A stretch of DNA of 10,122 nt from Fimenecus stercoravium (GTDB lineage Bacteria; Bacillota; Clostridia; Oscillospirales; Acutalibacteraceae). Below the pieces are notes generated by a model. It was not told the DNA's origin. It was given only the letters and a program-made list of their open reading frames with translations, and did no database searches. Numbering within the stretch: the first letter of the stretch is position 1; each line of letters opens with the position of its first letter. Positions 1 to 7,752 of this stretch are shown one piece after another. The position numbers and the translations under genes were made by a program. The stretch is taken from assembly GCA_018711545.1 (NCBI GenBank), contig DVIC01000019.1, positions 1-10,122 on the forward strand. Reading direction: 5' to 3'.

Positions 1-1
1 C

Positions 2-3000
2 GACAAGGTCTATATCGAGCCGCTTACCATCCCGACGCTGACCAAGATCATTGAAAAGGAAAAGCCCGATTCCCTTTTGCCCACCCTCGGCGGGCAGACG
101 GGGCTCAACCTCGCGATGGAGCTTGAGGAAAAGGGTATCCTGAAAGAGAACGGCGTGCGGCTCATCGGCATCAACGCCACGGCAATCAAAAAAGCGGAGG
201 ATCGCCAGGAATTTAAAGATACCATGGAAAAGATCGGCGAGCCTTGCATCGAATCGCTCGTCGTGCATGATGTGGAATCCGCCGTGGAATTCTCTGCAAA
301 GATCGGCTATCCCGTCATCGTGCGCCCCGCGTATACGTTGGGCGGCACGGGCGGCGGCATTGCCGACAATGAAGAAGAGCTGCGCGAGATCTGCGCGAAC
401 GGCCTGCGGCTTTCGCGCGTGACGGAAGTTCTCATCGAAAAGTGCATTGCCGGCTGGAAAGAGATCGAGTATGAGGTGATGCGCGACTCCAAGGGGAACT
501 GCATCACGGTCTGCAATATGGAAAACCTTGATCCCGTCGGCGTACATACAGGCGACTCCATCGTTGTGGCACCTTCGCAGACGCTGATGGATAAGGACTA
601 TCAGATGCTGCGCTCGGCGGCGCTGAATATCATCACGGAGCTCGGCATCGAGGGCGGCTGCAACGTGCAGTTTGCCCTGCATCCCGATTCGTTCCAATAT
701 GCCGTCATCGAGGTCAACCCCCGTGTGTCGCGTTCTTCTGCGCTCGCGTCTAAGGCGACAGGCTACCCCATCGCGCGCGTTGCGGCGAAGATCGCTTTGG
801 GGTTAGGGCTTGACGAGATCCCCAACGCCGTCACGGGCAAGACCTTTGCGTCGTTTGAACCCGCGCTCGACTATTGCGTTGTCAAATTCCCGAAATGGCC
901 GTTTGATAAATTCGTCACGGCAAAACGCACGCTCGGCACGCAGATGAAAGCGACGGGCGAGGTCATGGCGATCGCGCGTTCGTTTGAAGCGGCGCTGCAA
1001 AAGGCGATGCACTCGCTTGAGGAAAACCGCAAAAGCCTGTTGTATCCCGAGTGGCTGGAAAAATCGCTGCCCGAGCTTGAAGAACTGTTGGAAAACATCG
1101 ACAACACTCGTATTTATGTTGTCGCCGCGGCGATCTATAACGGCATGGCGCTCGAGAAGATCCACGACATCACCAAGATCGACATTTGGTTCTTGCAGAA
1201 GATCAAGGTCATCGTCGATATGGAAAAGCTTCTCTCCACCGGCTGCTGCGACCGCGATACACTGCTCGAAGCCAAACGGCTTGGCTTTACCGACGACGTG
1301 ATCGCGAAAAATGTCGGCGTGACGGAAGCGGCGATCAAAAATCTTCGTAAAATGTGGAACATCCGCCCCAGCTTTTCGGTGGTCGATACCTGTGCGGCGG
1401 AATTTGCGGCGCAGACGCCCTACTACTATTCCGATTACTGCGTCGAAAACGAAGTGGATACCACCAAGACCCGAAAGAAGATCATGGTGCTCGGCTCCGG
1501 CCCCATCCGCATCGGGCAGGGCATTGAGTTCGACTACTGCTCGGTACACTCCATCTGGGCGCTGAAAAAAGCGGGCTGTGAGGCGATCATCGTCAACAAC
1601 AACCCCGAGACCGTTTCCACCGACTTCGACGTGTCCGACAAGCTGTATTTCGAGCCGCTCACGCCCGAATACGTTACCAATATTGTCGAATTGGAACAGC
1701 CCGACGGTGCGATCGTCCAGTTCGGCGGGCAGACCGCCATCAAGCTGACAAAAACGCTTAACGACCTCGGTGTGACCATCCTCGGCACGGATGCCGACCA
1801 CGTGGATGCCGCTGAGGACCGCGAGCGGTTCGACGAGATCCTTGAATACTGCGATATCGCCCGCCCGAAAGGGCAGACCGTGTTCACGACGGAAGAAGCG
1901 CTTGCCGCCGCGCACGCGCTCGGCTATCCGGTGCTGGTGCGCCCGAGCTACGTCCTCGGCGGGCAGGGCATGCAGATCGCTGCCAACGACGACGACATCA
2001 ACGAATTTATGGGTATCATTACCCGCACCATCCCTGACCTTTCCGAGCACCCCGTGCTTGTGGACAAGTATTTGATGGGGCAGGAGGTCGAGGTGGACGC
2101 CATCTGCGACGGGCGCGATATCCTCATCCCCGGTATTATGGAACACGTCGACCGCGCGGGCATCCACTCCGGCGACTCGATTTCCGTGTACCCGGCGGTC
2201 ACGCTTTCCGAGCGCGTGCAGAAAACGATCGTCGATTACACCAAGCGTCTTGCCTCCGCGCTGCACGTCATCGGCATGATGAACATCCAGTTCATCGTCC
2301 TGCACGAGGAGGTCTATATCATCGAGGTCAACCCCCGTTCCTCGCGCACGGTGCCGTATATCAGCAAGGTCACGGGTATTCCCGCCATTTCCCTTGCAAC
2401 GCGCGCCATGCTCGGCGAGAAGATTCAGGATATGGGCTACGGCACGGGGCTTTACCCGAACAGCGGCTACTATGCCATCAAGCTGCCCGTGTTCTCCTTT
2501 GAAAAGATCATCGGCGCAGATACGGCGCTCGGCCCCGAAATGAAATCCACGGGTGAGGTGCTCGGCATCTCGCAGGATTATAACGAGGCGCTTTTGAAGG
2601 CGTTTGAGGGCGGCGGTATCTCACTGCCGAAGGACGGCAAGATCATCGTCACGGTGCGTGATAAGGACAAGCCCGAAATCTGCGAAATGCTCAAAGCCTT
2701 TAAGGATTCCGACTTCCGCTTTTATGCCACGCCCGGCACGCGCAAGGCGCTGCTGGAAGCGGGCTTCCAAAACGTCAAGCCCGTCAACAAGATCTCCGGC
2801 GACAGCCCGAATATTCTCGACATGCTCTCGGCGGGCGATGTATCGCTCATCATCAACACGCCTACCCACGGGCGGCTGCCCGACCGCGACGGCTTTAAGC
2901 TGCGCCGCATCGCGGTGGAAAGCGGCGCGTCGTGCTTAACGTCTCTTGACGCGGCGCGGGCGATCATGCAAAGCGCCTATATCGTGCCGAGCGATAAAAT

Positions 3001-3040
3001 GTCCTTAACGGACATCGCCACGCTGCAGATCAAGAAGTAA
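2..3040 (+). CDS. carB: Carbamoyl-phosphate synthase large subunit (5' end cut by window)
   Basis: The product makes carbamoyl phosphate from bicarbonate, two ATP and ammonia delivered by the small subunit CarA, feeding pyrimidine and arginine synthesis in the cytosol. The frame is open from nt 2 and gives 1012 residues; family members have about 1070, so roughly 60 N-terminal residues lie outside. The two homologous halves are clear. The first ATP-grasp has RPAYTLGGTGGG (nt 323-358) and the metal-binding EVNPR segment near nt 708. The second half opens with GSGPIRIGQGIEFDYC (from nt 1492), then RPSYVLGGQGMQ (from nt 1940) and a second EVNPR near nt 2321. The C-terminal MGS-like allosteric domain runs from about nt 2630 to the stop and keeps an INTPTHGR segment in the region where effectors bind. 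The frame is intact. A terminator follows directly, so carB is the last gene of its transcript. Confidence 0.99.
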   Translation, partial: DKVYIEPLTIPTLTKIIEKEKPDSLLPTLGGQTGLNLAMELEEKGILKENGVRLIGINATAIKKAEDRQEFKDTMEKIGEPCIESLVVHDVESAVEFSAKIGYPVIVRPAYTLGGTGGGIADNEEELREICANGLRLSRVTEVLIEKCIAGWKEIEYEVMRDSKGNCITVCNMENLDPVGVHTGDSIVVAPSQTLMDKDYQMLRSAALNIITELGIEGGCNVQFALHPDSFQYAVIEVNPRVSRSSALASKATGYPIARVAAKIALGLGLDEIPNAVTGKTFASFEPALDYCVVKFPKWPFDKFVTAKRTLGTQMKATGEVMAIARSFEAALQKAMHSLEENRKSLLYPEWLEKSLPELEELLENIDNTRIYVVAAAIYNGMALEKIHDITKIDIWFLQKIKVIVDMEKLLSTGCCDRDTLLEAKRLGFTDDVIAKNVGVTEAAIKNLRKMWNIRPSFSVVDTCAAEFAAQTPYYYSDYCVENEVDTTKTRKKIMVLGSGPIRIGQGIEFDYCSVHSIWALKKAGCEAIIVNNNPETVSTDFDVSDKLYFEPLTPEYVTNIVELEQPDGAIVQFGGQTAIKLTKTLNDLGVTILGTDADHVDAAEDRERFDEILEYCDIARPKGQTVFTTEEALAAAHALGYPVLVRPSYVLGGQGMQIAANDDDINEFMGIITRTIPDLSEHPVLVDKYLMGQEVEVDAICDGRDILIPGIMEHVDRAGIHSGDSISVYPAVTLSERVQKTIVDYTKRLASALHVIGMMNIQFIVLHEEVYIIEVNPRSSRTVPYISKVTGIPAISLATRAMLGEKIQDMGYGTGLYPNSGYYAIKLPVFSFEKIIGADTALGPEMKSTGEVLGISQDYNEALLKAFEGGGISLPKDGKIIVTVRDKDKPEICEMLKAFKDSDFRFYATPGTRKALLEAGFQNVKPVNKISGDSPNILDMLSAGDVSLIINTPTHGRLPDRDGFKLRRIAVESGASCLTSLDAARAIMQSAYIVPSDKMSLTDIATLQIKK

Positions 3041-3061
3041 GCAAACCGCATAAAATGAGCA

Positions 3062-3090
3062 CGGCCCCCGCACTGCGGGGGTCGATTTTT
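3062..3090 (+). terminator. Intrinsic terminator of carB
   Basis: A perfect 7-bp GC stem (3065-3071 with 3075-3081, loop ACT) can be extended by three pairs including one G-U, to 3062/3084. It is followed by ATTTTT. It sits 21 nt after the carB stop and separates carB from the toxin-antitoxin promoter. Confidence 0.93.
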
Positions 3091-3100
3091 AAGATATATA

Positions 3101-3129
3101 TTGATATGTTATCATAATTGTGCTAAAAT
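3101..3129 (+). promoter_or_regulatory. Promoter of the toxin-antitoxin operon
   Basis: TTGATA (3101-3106), a 17-bp spacer, then TAAAAT (3124-3129) preceded by TG at -15/-14 (3121-3122), giving an extended -10. This is close to the sigma-A consensus. The start site should fall near 3136, just before or within the ribosome binding site, giving a very short leader. Confidence 0.8.
3102..3114. promoter_or_regulatory. Candidate operator for the antitoxin or antitoxin-toxin complex
   Basis: TGATA-TGT-TATCA is a perfect 5-bp inverted repeat with a 3-bp centre. It covers five bases of the -35 box and the start of the spacer. Type II antitoxins of the Phd/YefM class usually repress their own promoter through such short palindromes. 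The palindrome is seen; binding by this antitoxin is inferred. Confidence 0.5.
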
Positions 3130-3147
3130 AATGGCGAGGTGAAAACG

Positions 3148-3423
3148 ATGAAAATGATTCGTCCTGTTTCTGATTTGCGCAATCACTTTGCGGAGATTTC
3201 CAAAACCGTGCATGAAACGGAGCAGCCCGTGTTTTTAACCAAAAACGGCTACGGCGATATGGTCGTGTTGAGCATGGACGCTTACGAGAATCTGCAATTC
3301 GAAAGCGAAGTTTACCATAAATTACAGGCGGCAGAGCGGGAAGCCGCCCTGACCGACACCCGCTATTCCGCCAAAGCGGTGTTGCAGGCGATGAAAGAAG
3401 AAATCCAAAATGGGACGGTATAA
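3148..3423 (+). CDS. Type II antitoxin, Phd/YefM family
   Basis: A 91-residue protein expected to neutralise the downstream toxin and repress its own operon. The N-terminus (MKMIRPVSDLRNHFAEISK) and the following segment (EQPVFLTKNGYGDMVVLSMDAYENL) have the typical Phd/YefM layout: a DNA-binding fold in the first ~50 residues, then a helical, charged C-terminus (about residues 52-91) that would wrap the toxin. I chose the ATG at 3148 because GAGGTG (3136-3141) sits 6 nt upstream; the in-frame GTG at 3139 overlaps that site, and ATG 3154 is a less well placed alternative. The 3' end overlaps the toxin gene by 14 nt, as expected for a coupled antitoxin-first pair. The family call is from recognisable sequence style, not from a search. 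Confidence 0.92.
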   Translation: MKMIRPVSDLRNHFAEISKTVHETEQPVFLTKNGYGDMVVLSMDAYENLQFESEVYHKLQAAEREAALTDTRYSAKAVLQAMKEEIQNGTV

Positions 3424-3727
3424 GCTGGCGTTTTTGCCTGCTGCACGACAGGATCTTTTGGACATCGTGCACTACATCGGGTATGAGCTGCAAAATCCAC
3501 AGGCGGCGGAAAATACAGCAGAAAAGCTCATACAAGCAGCACAGCAGTTAGAGGATTTTCCGTACGCTGACCCGGTTTATATCCCGCAAAAGCCGCTTTT
3601 GAACGAATATCGAAAGCTTGCTGTGGGGCATTATGTATTATTCTATTGGGTGGACGAGGCGAACCGCGTTGTCACGGTTGCGAGGGTGCTTTACGGGAAA
3701 CGAGATCGAGAAGCCGCCCTGAAATAG
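3410..3727 (+). CDS. Type II toxin, RelE/ParE superfamily
   Basis: A 105-residue basic protein. The N-terminus YKLAFLPAARQDLLDIVHYI matches the beta strand and helix that open RelE/ParE toxins (W/Y-x-V-x-F-x-P-x-A-x-x-D-L). The C-terminal half has the core sheet: NEYRKLAVGHYVLFYWVDEANRV, then VTVARVLYGKRD (residues 66-99). RelE members cleave mRNA on the ribosome and ParE members poison gyrase; the sequence alone does not decide which this is. It overlaps the antitoxin by 14 nt and has only a weak purine-rich site (GAAAGAAG, about 3393-3400) before its ATG, so translation is probably coupled to the antitoxin. The frame is intact and of normal length. No terminator is evident before the next gene. 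Confidence 0.92.
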   Translation: MGRYKLAFLPAARQDLLDIVHYIGYELQNPQAAENTAEKLIQAAQQLEDFPYADPVYIPQKPLLNEYRKLAVGHYVLFYWVDEANRVVTVARVLYGKRDREAALK

Positions 3728-3772
3728 CGCGGCGGGTGTTGCAAAACCATCTGTTATAGACAAAGAGGCGAT

Positions 3773-4804
3773 ATGGTGCTGTTACTCTATCTTGTTTTGG
3801 CAATTTTATTTTTAGTTTTGCTGTTTTGCCTGATCTTCGCGTGGGCGGTGCTTCGCGCGGCGTTCGGCAATCGGCAGGAGGGGAGTCCGTATCTTAACTA
3901 TTTTACAGCGGCGGATTTTGAGAACCTTGCAGCCGAAGCGGTGGAGTTCCCGAACCGGCGCGGCGAGACCCTGCGCGGCAATCTGTATTTTGAAAGCGGG
4001 CGCACGGATTTTCGCGCGCTGTTGATCTTTGCCCACGGCATGGGCGGCGGGCATTTGAGCTATACCACGGAGCTGGATTTCTTTGCAAAGCAGGGCTTTT
4101 TGGTGCTTGCCTATGATGCGACGGGAACGATGGCCTCGGACGGCAAATCGCTTCGCGGCTTCGGGCAGAGTGTTTCAGACCTGCAAAGCGCGCTTGCGTT
4201 TGCGGCACAAGACGAAAAAACGAGAGCACTCCCCGTGGTGCTCTGCGGGCATTCGTGGGGCGCTTACGCCGTGTGCCACGCACAATCCCCCGCTGTGCGC
4301 GGCGTGGTCGCGTTTTCCGCGCCGGAGGATGCCGCAACGCTGCTGTGCGCGCAGGCAAGCGCGCAAACCGGCGCACCGTTCGGCGCGTTAAAGCTGTTTT
4401 TACGTCTTTGGGAACGGCTGCGTTTCGGCAAAGCGGCTGCGGCGCGCACGTCTAAGATTTTACAAACTGCGAACGTCCCCGTCTTATTGCTCCACGGCGG
4501 CAAGGATGCAGTCGTGCCGCTTTCCAACGCGGCGGCAAATGCGCCGCACCTTTCCGAAAACCCGCATATAAAACGTGTTATCTACCCTGAAAAGCGTCAT
4601 AACGTCTACAACACACTGGAAGCGGAGGCGGGCGTCGCCGAAATGCTCGAACGCTTTGGCGTACTTTCTAAACAAAAAGACGGCGGCGCCGACGCGCTTG
4701 CCGCCTATGCAAAGACTTTGGATTTCCGTAAGCTCTGCGAGGAAGACCCCGCCGTCATGCAGACCGTCGAGCAATTCTTCGAGGACTGCTTGCAGGAGCA
4801 GTAG
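3773..4804 (+). CDS. Membrane-anchored alpha/beta hydrolase
   Basis: A 343-residue protein. Residues 2-30 are a long hydrophobic helix that should anchor it in the membrane or act as an uncleaved signal. The rest has alpha/beta-hydrolase landmarks: HGMGGG (88-93, oxyanion loop), the nucleophile elbow GHSWG with Ser161, an acid in HGGKD (Asp245), and a candidate catalytic His276 in EKRHN. All three triad positions are present, so it is probably an active esterase, lipase or peptidase; the substrate is unknown. A helical acidic tail (about 300-343) follows the core. The start ATG 3773 has a modest AGAGG site 4 nt upstream. It lies 45 nt after the toxin gene without an obvious promoter, so some transcription may come from the toxin-antitoxin operon. 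It ends at a terminator shared in space with dut. Confidence 0.87.
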   Translation: MVLLLYLVLAILFLVLLFCLIFAWAVLRAAFGNRQEGSPYLNYFTAADFENLAAEAVEFPNRRGETLRGNLYFESGRTDFRALLIFAHGMGGGHLSYTTELDFFAKQGFLVLAYDATGTMASDGKSLRGFGQSVSDLQSALAFAAQDEKTRALPVVLCGHSWGAYAVCHAQSPAVRGVVAFSAPEDAATLLCAQASAQTGAPFGALKLFLRLWERLRFGKAAAARTSKILQTANVPVLLLHGGKDAVVPLSNAAANAPHLSENPHIKRVIYPEKRHNVYNTLEAEAGVAEMLERFGVLSKQKDGGADALAAYAKTLDFRKLCEEDPAVMQTVEQFFEDCLQEQ

Positions 4805-4821
4805 GCTTGATTTGCCAAACA

Positions 4822-4852
4822 GAAGCTCCCGCTTTGGGGGCTTTATTTTTTT
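4822..4852 (+). terminator. Intrinsic terminator of the hydrolase gene
   Basis: Stem 4823-4830 with 4836-4843 (8 bp including one T-G pair; a ninth G-T pair at 4822/4844), loop GCTTT, then A and seven T. It starts 17 nt after the hydrolase stop. The opposite strand has no T run after the stem, so it is unlikely to stop dut transcription efficiently. Confidence 0.88.
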
Positions 4853-5286
4853 CCCGTCGAGCCGAAGCCGCCCGTGCCGCGCGCGGTGTCGTCGAGTCGG
4901 TCGCACTCCTCCACGGGCATCATGGAAACGGGCATCACCACAAGCTGCGCGATGCGCTCGCCCGGGGAAATGGTGTAGCTTTCCGCGATCTGGTTGATGA
5001 CGCCGACTTTGATCTCACCCCGATAGTCGCTGTCGATAACGCCCACGGAATTCGTAAGCCCGATGCCGTGCTTGATGGCAAGCCCGCTGCGCGCAAAAAC
5101 GAACGCTGCATAATTCGCGCTCGGCAGTTGTATGGCAAGCCCCGTCGGGATCAGCGCCGTCTCGCCGCCGTGCAGGGTCAACGGTTCGTCGATGCACGCG
5201 CAAAGGTCCAGCCCCGCGCTGCCGTCCGTCGCGCGCACGGGGATTTTTGCGTCGTCGCGTACCTTGCAGATTTTGAGTGTTTCCAT
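4843..5286 (-). CDS. dut: dUTP diphosphatase (trimeric dUTPase)
   Basis: Hydrolyses dUTP to dUMP and pyrophosphate, keeping uracil out of DNA and supplying dUMP for dTMP synthesis. The 147-residue length is normal for the homotrimeric family. All five motifs are present in order: DGSAGLDLCA (21-30), ARSGLA (65-70), GVIDSDYRGEIKVGVIN (82-98) with the catalytic Asp in the DSDYRG part, GERIAQLVV (109-117), and the C-terminal glycine-rich arm RGTGGFGSTGKK (136-147) that closes over the substrate. The start at 5286 has AGAGGTG 7 nt upstream. A longer in-frame extension to 5373 is an overlap with the U32 gene in another frame. The ATG shares its A with the U32 stop (TAATG), so it is probably translated by coupling. 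Its TAA stop lies inside the terminator hairpin of the convergent hydrolase gene. Confidence 0.98.
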   Translation of the reverse strand: METLKICKVRDDAKIPVRATDGSAGLDLCACIDEPLTLHGGETALIPTGLAIQLPSANYAAFVFARSGLAIKHGIGLTNSVGVIDSDYRGEIKVGVINQIAESYTISPGERIAQLVVMPVSMMPVEECDRLDDTARGTGGFGSTGKK

Positions 5287-7313
5287 TATTCCACACCTCT
5301 GTAAAAAAGTCCTCTGGTGAATTCGCCGCGCGGCGCGGCGCCGGCTTCGAGCGCATCTAATATTTGTGCGCATTCTTCTTTGGATTCCACCGTAAAATCC
5401 AAAAAGTAAAAATCCACGTTTTGAATCTCCCGCAGCCGGTCGAGCATATAGGTCGGCCGGGAGTTGTAAACCTGTGAAAAGCCGTTCTCACACCGAACGG
5501 GGAACCGCACGCCCTTGCGGTCTGTCAAAAAGCCCGTCCGATCACAGTTTGCACAAGGCGTCCCGTTGCGCACGGGGCAGTTGCGCGTGAGCATCAGGGG
5601 CATCCGCCCGTAAACACACACCCCGCGCGGCAGCGCTCCGCCTAAAGCGGCGATCTGCGAAAGGCGCAGTTCATGGGAAAGCACCGCTTCCGAAACACCG
5701 ATCTGAGCCGCTTCCTCCAGCGCAAGGCTGTTATACAGATTCAAAAACGCGCCGCCGATGACGGGGATGCCTGCTTCTCGCGCAACGGCGACGGCGTCGA
5801 GCGTGTCGCAAAGCGCATAGGGCGCGCCGCTGTCGAGAAGCTGACGGCGCACGGCTTCTTCCGTGCCGAAGATCCCGCGCGGAAGATATACGCCCGCATG
5901 ATAAGCTTCCAAAACGTCCTGCGGCGTGCCGAGCGGCAGAAACATACGGTCTGCGCGCATGTTTTCGGGGATTTGATCGAGCGAACAAAAGCGCAAATAC
6001 CGTTTTGGAACTTGCGCGATATGCGGCACAACAGTAAAGCTAATATCCTTTACAAAAAGCGGCGTTTTTTCGCGAATGGACTCTTCCAACGCTTCGAGCG
6101 CCGCGCGGCGCATGGCGTTGATCTCCGAGAGCGGCAGACGCAGGTTTTCACCGATTTGACAGTCGATGGTATCGGTAAAAAACACCGTTCCACCGCACTT
6201 TTTCAGCTGTTTTTCTACCGATTCGGCAGTTAGCGGCAGATGCTGCGCCACCTCGCACGCCTGCCCGCCGTTGACGATTATGCGGTGCGTGCCGCACACC
6301 GCTGTAAGGCTCGGCAACTTGTCAGCCTCGGCTTGAAACGTGAAGTCCACCGCGCGCACGGCAGGGAGCTTTTCATACAGCTTCGCATAGGATTTGAGCA
6401 GTTCTGAAGTTGCCGCCGTCACATTTTCCTTTTGCCGTGTGCCGAACATCGTGCGCCCGCGGCGATTTTCAAAATACCCGTCCGAAAAGCCGGAACGCGA
6501 GAACAGCGCCTGTAAGTCTGCGCGCTGCTTTTCCGTATACGCCCCGTTTTGTGCGGCTTTGCATGCCGTGACCGCCGCCGCAACATATTCGGGGCGCTTC
6601 ATCCTGCCTTCGATCTTAAAGCTGTTTACGCCAAGCTGCTGCAACTCGGCGATATGCTCGATCAGCGACAGGTCCTTGAGACTCAGGTCGTGCCCCGTTC
6701 CGCCCGCAGCCTTAAAGGGCAGACGGCACGGCTGGGCGCAAAGTCCCCGGTTGCCGCTGCGCGAACCGAGCACGGCGCTGAACAGGCATTGTCCCGAAAC
6801 GCACATGCACTGCGCGCCGTGGACAAACACTTCCGTTTCCAAAATATCCGCTTGACAAAGCGCTTCGATCTCGCTTTTAGTTAGCTCGCGCGGCAGCACC
6901 GCACGCGAAAATCCGCGTTCGCGCAAAAGCCGCAGACCCGCCTTCGTTCCGACACTCATCTGCGTGGAAGCGTGCAGCTCCATTTCGGGGCACATCGCAC
7001 GCACGAGCCGCAGCACGCCGAGATCCTGCAAAATAAGCGCATCCGCCGAAAGCCGGCAGACGCGCGCAAGTAAAGACCGGCAGCGCGGCAGCTCCTCGTC
7101 GGAGACCAGCGTGTTGAGCGTCAAGTGCCACCGCGTACCGTAAAGCCTGCAAAGGCGCGCCGCTTCCCGAAGCGCCTTGTCATCAAAATTGGAAGCCGCG
7201 CGGCGGGCGTTGAATTCCCCCGCACCGAAATAGACCGCATCTGCGCCGCAGCGCAGCGCCGCCGTCAGCGAATCAAAGCCGCCGCAGGGGGCCAAAATTT
7301 CTGCTTTAGCCAT
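5286..7313 (-). CDS. U32 family protein, RlhA-like (annotated peptidase; probable RNA hydroxylation factor)
   Basis: A 675-residue protein. The N-terminal U32 domain (about 1-290) begins with the usual AEILAPCGGFDSLTAALRCGADAVYFG and FNAR, and carries a near match to the U32 signature at EVFVHGAQCMCVSGQCLFS (161-179) followed by RGLCAQPCRLPF (189-200). Cys169, 176, 192 and 196 are candidate iron-sulfur ligands. A DUF3656-type middle segment and a C-terminal region (about 430-675) follow. The total length matches E. coli RlhA (about 650), which is needed for 5-hydroxycytidine in 23S rRNA; shorter relatives act on tRNA wobble uridine. Proteolysis is the older label for the family and is not supported here by any visible active site. 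The start ATG 7313 overlaps the zapA end by 8 nt and has only a weak AGG-containing site, consistent with coupling. The upstream in-frame extension to 7646 overlaps zapA and is rejected. Confidence 0.93.
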   Translation of the reverse strand: MAKAEILAPCGGFDSLTAALRCGADAVYFGAGEFNARRAASNFDDKALREAARLCRLYGTRWHLTLNTLVSDEELPRCRSLLARVCRLSADALILQDLGVLRLVRAMCPEMELHASTQMSVGTKAGLRLLRERGFSRAVLPRELTKSEIEALCQADILETEVFVHGAQCMCVSGQCLFSAVLGSRSGNRGLCAQPCRLPFKAAGGTGHDLSLKDLSLIEHIAELQQLGVNSFKIEGRMKRPEYVAAAVTACKAAQNGAYTEKQRADLQALFSRSGFSDGYFENRRGRTMFGTRQKENVTAATSELLKSYAKLYEKLPAVRAVDFTFQAEADKLPSLTAVCGTHRIIVNGGQACEVAQHLPLTAESVEKQLKKCGGTVFFTDTIDCQIGENLRLPLSEINAMRRAALEALEESIREKTPLFVKDISFTVVPHIAQVPKRYLRFCSLDQIPENMRADRMFLPLGTPQDVLEAYHAGVYLPRGIFGTEEAVRRQLLDSGAPYALCDTLDAVAVAREAGIPVIGGAFLNLYNSLALEEAAQIGVSEAVLSHELRLSQIAALGGALPRGVCVYGRMPLMLTRNCPVRNGTPCANCDRTGFLTDRKGVRFPVRCENGFSQVYNSRPTYMLDRLREIQNVDFYFLDFTVESKEECAQILDALEAGAAPRGEFTRGLFYRGVE

Positions 7314-7674
7314 TGTCCTGCTGCGAGAAAAGGTTGATCTGGTTGGATTTTGCCTTTGCTTCGGTGCGCACGCGGTCAAGCTCACGCTTGTAGAAGTCGC
7401 GTTCCGTCTGCGCTTCGGAGGCGTCCTTGAGGTAATCCTTGATCTGCGAGCGATACCCCTCAGCGGTCTGCTCTGCCTTTTTTGCCTTATCGGCGAATTC
7501 CAGCGCCGTGAGCACCGCCGCCTGATTCGTGGACATAAAGGGATTTGCCGCCTGCAATTCCTGCATTTTTTCGTTGATCTCCGATGCGAGCGTGTTGGTG
7601 TATTCCGCCGTCTCGTCGGTGCGCAGCGCATAGGTGACGCCCGCAATGGATACCTTGACCTTATTCATTTCCAT
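7306..7674 (-). CDS. zapA: Cell division protein ZapA
   Basis: A 122-residue cytosolic protein that bundles FtsZ filaments at the division site. Residues 4-65 match the ZapA globular domain: NKVKVSIAGVTYALRTDE, then the EINEKMQELQAANPFMSTNQ segment and AAVLTALEFAD, close to the short Bacillus ZapA. Residues 62-112 are a strongly charged heptad-like helix (KAKKAEQTAEGYRSQIKDYL and onward), longer than the 85-residue Bacillus protein. The start at 7674 is chosen for GAGGTG 7 nt upstream; ATG 7668 (MNKVKV) is the alternative. The longer in-frame extension to 7749 has no ribosome site and runs over the promoter. Its last codons overlap the U32 start (ATGGCTAA). A promoter lies 47 bp upstream. Confidence 0.93.
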   Translation of the reverse strand: MEMNKVKVSIAGVTYALRTDETAEYTNTLASEINEKMQELQAANPFMSTNQAAVLTALEFADKAKKAEQTAEGYRSQIKDYLKDASEAQTERDFYKRELDRVRTEAKAKSNQINLFSQQDNG

Positions 7675-7720
7675 ATTCAAACACCTCAAATCAGCCGATT
7701 TCGGATATGCATTATACTTT

Positions 7721-7749
7721 ATTATAACGGAATTTGCCGCAAACTGCAA
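7721..7749 (-). promoter_or_regulatory. Promoter of zapA-U32-dut
   Basis: On the minus strand: TTGCAG (7749-7744), a 17-bp spacer, TATAAT (7726-7721). A second TATAAT at 7716-7711 has a poorer -35 (CGGCAA). The -35 box begins 4 bp after the stop of the HD gene, and no terminator lies between, so readthrough from the HD gene is also possible. Confidence 0.7.
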
Positions 7750-7752
7750 CAG

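Noticed and set aside
803..2305. A 500-codon open frame antisense to carB
   Set aside because: It lies wholly within carB on the other strand and results from the GC-rich third positions of carB codons. The product is low-complexity, rich in Asp, His, Arg and Val, and has no ribosome site or family motif.
3340..3722. 13-bp direct repeat GAAGCCGCCCTGA at 3340-3352 and 3710-3722
   Set aside because: Both copies encode the same short Glu-Ala-Ala-Leu run inside the antitoxin and toxin genes, and one such match is expected by chance in 10 kb. It is not evidence of a mobile boundary.
3739..3760. Possible promoter before the hydrolase gene (TTGCAA, TGTTATAGA)
   Set aside because: The spacer is only 10 bp, no other -35 fits, and the start would fall about 6 nt before the ATG, within the ribosome site.
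4807..5304. A 165-codon + strand frame across dut
   Set aside because: dut on the minus strand has all five dUTPase motifs and a good start; the + strand frame is its shadow.
7314..7646. N-terminal extension of the U32 protein
   Set aside because: It overlaps zapA in another frame, is rich in Arg and Ser, and the canonical U32 N-terminus starts at 7313.
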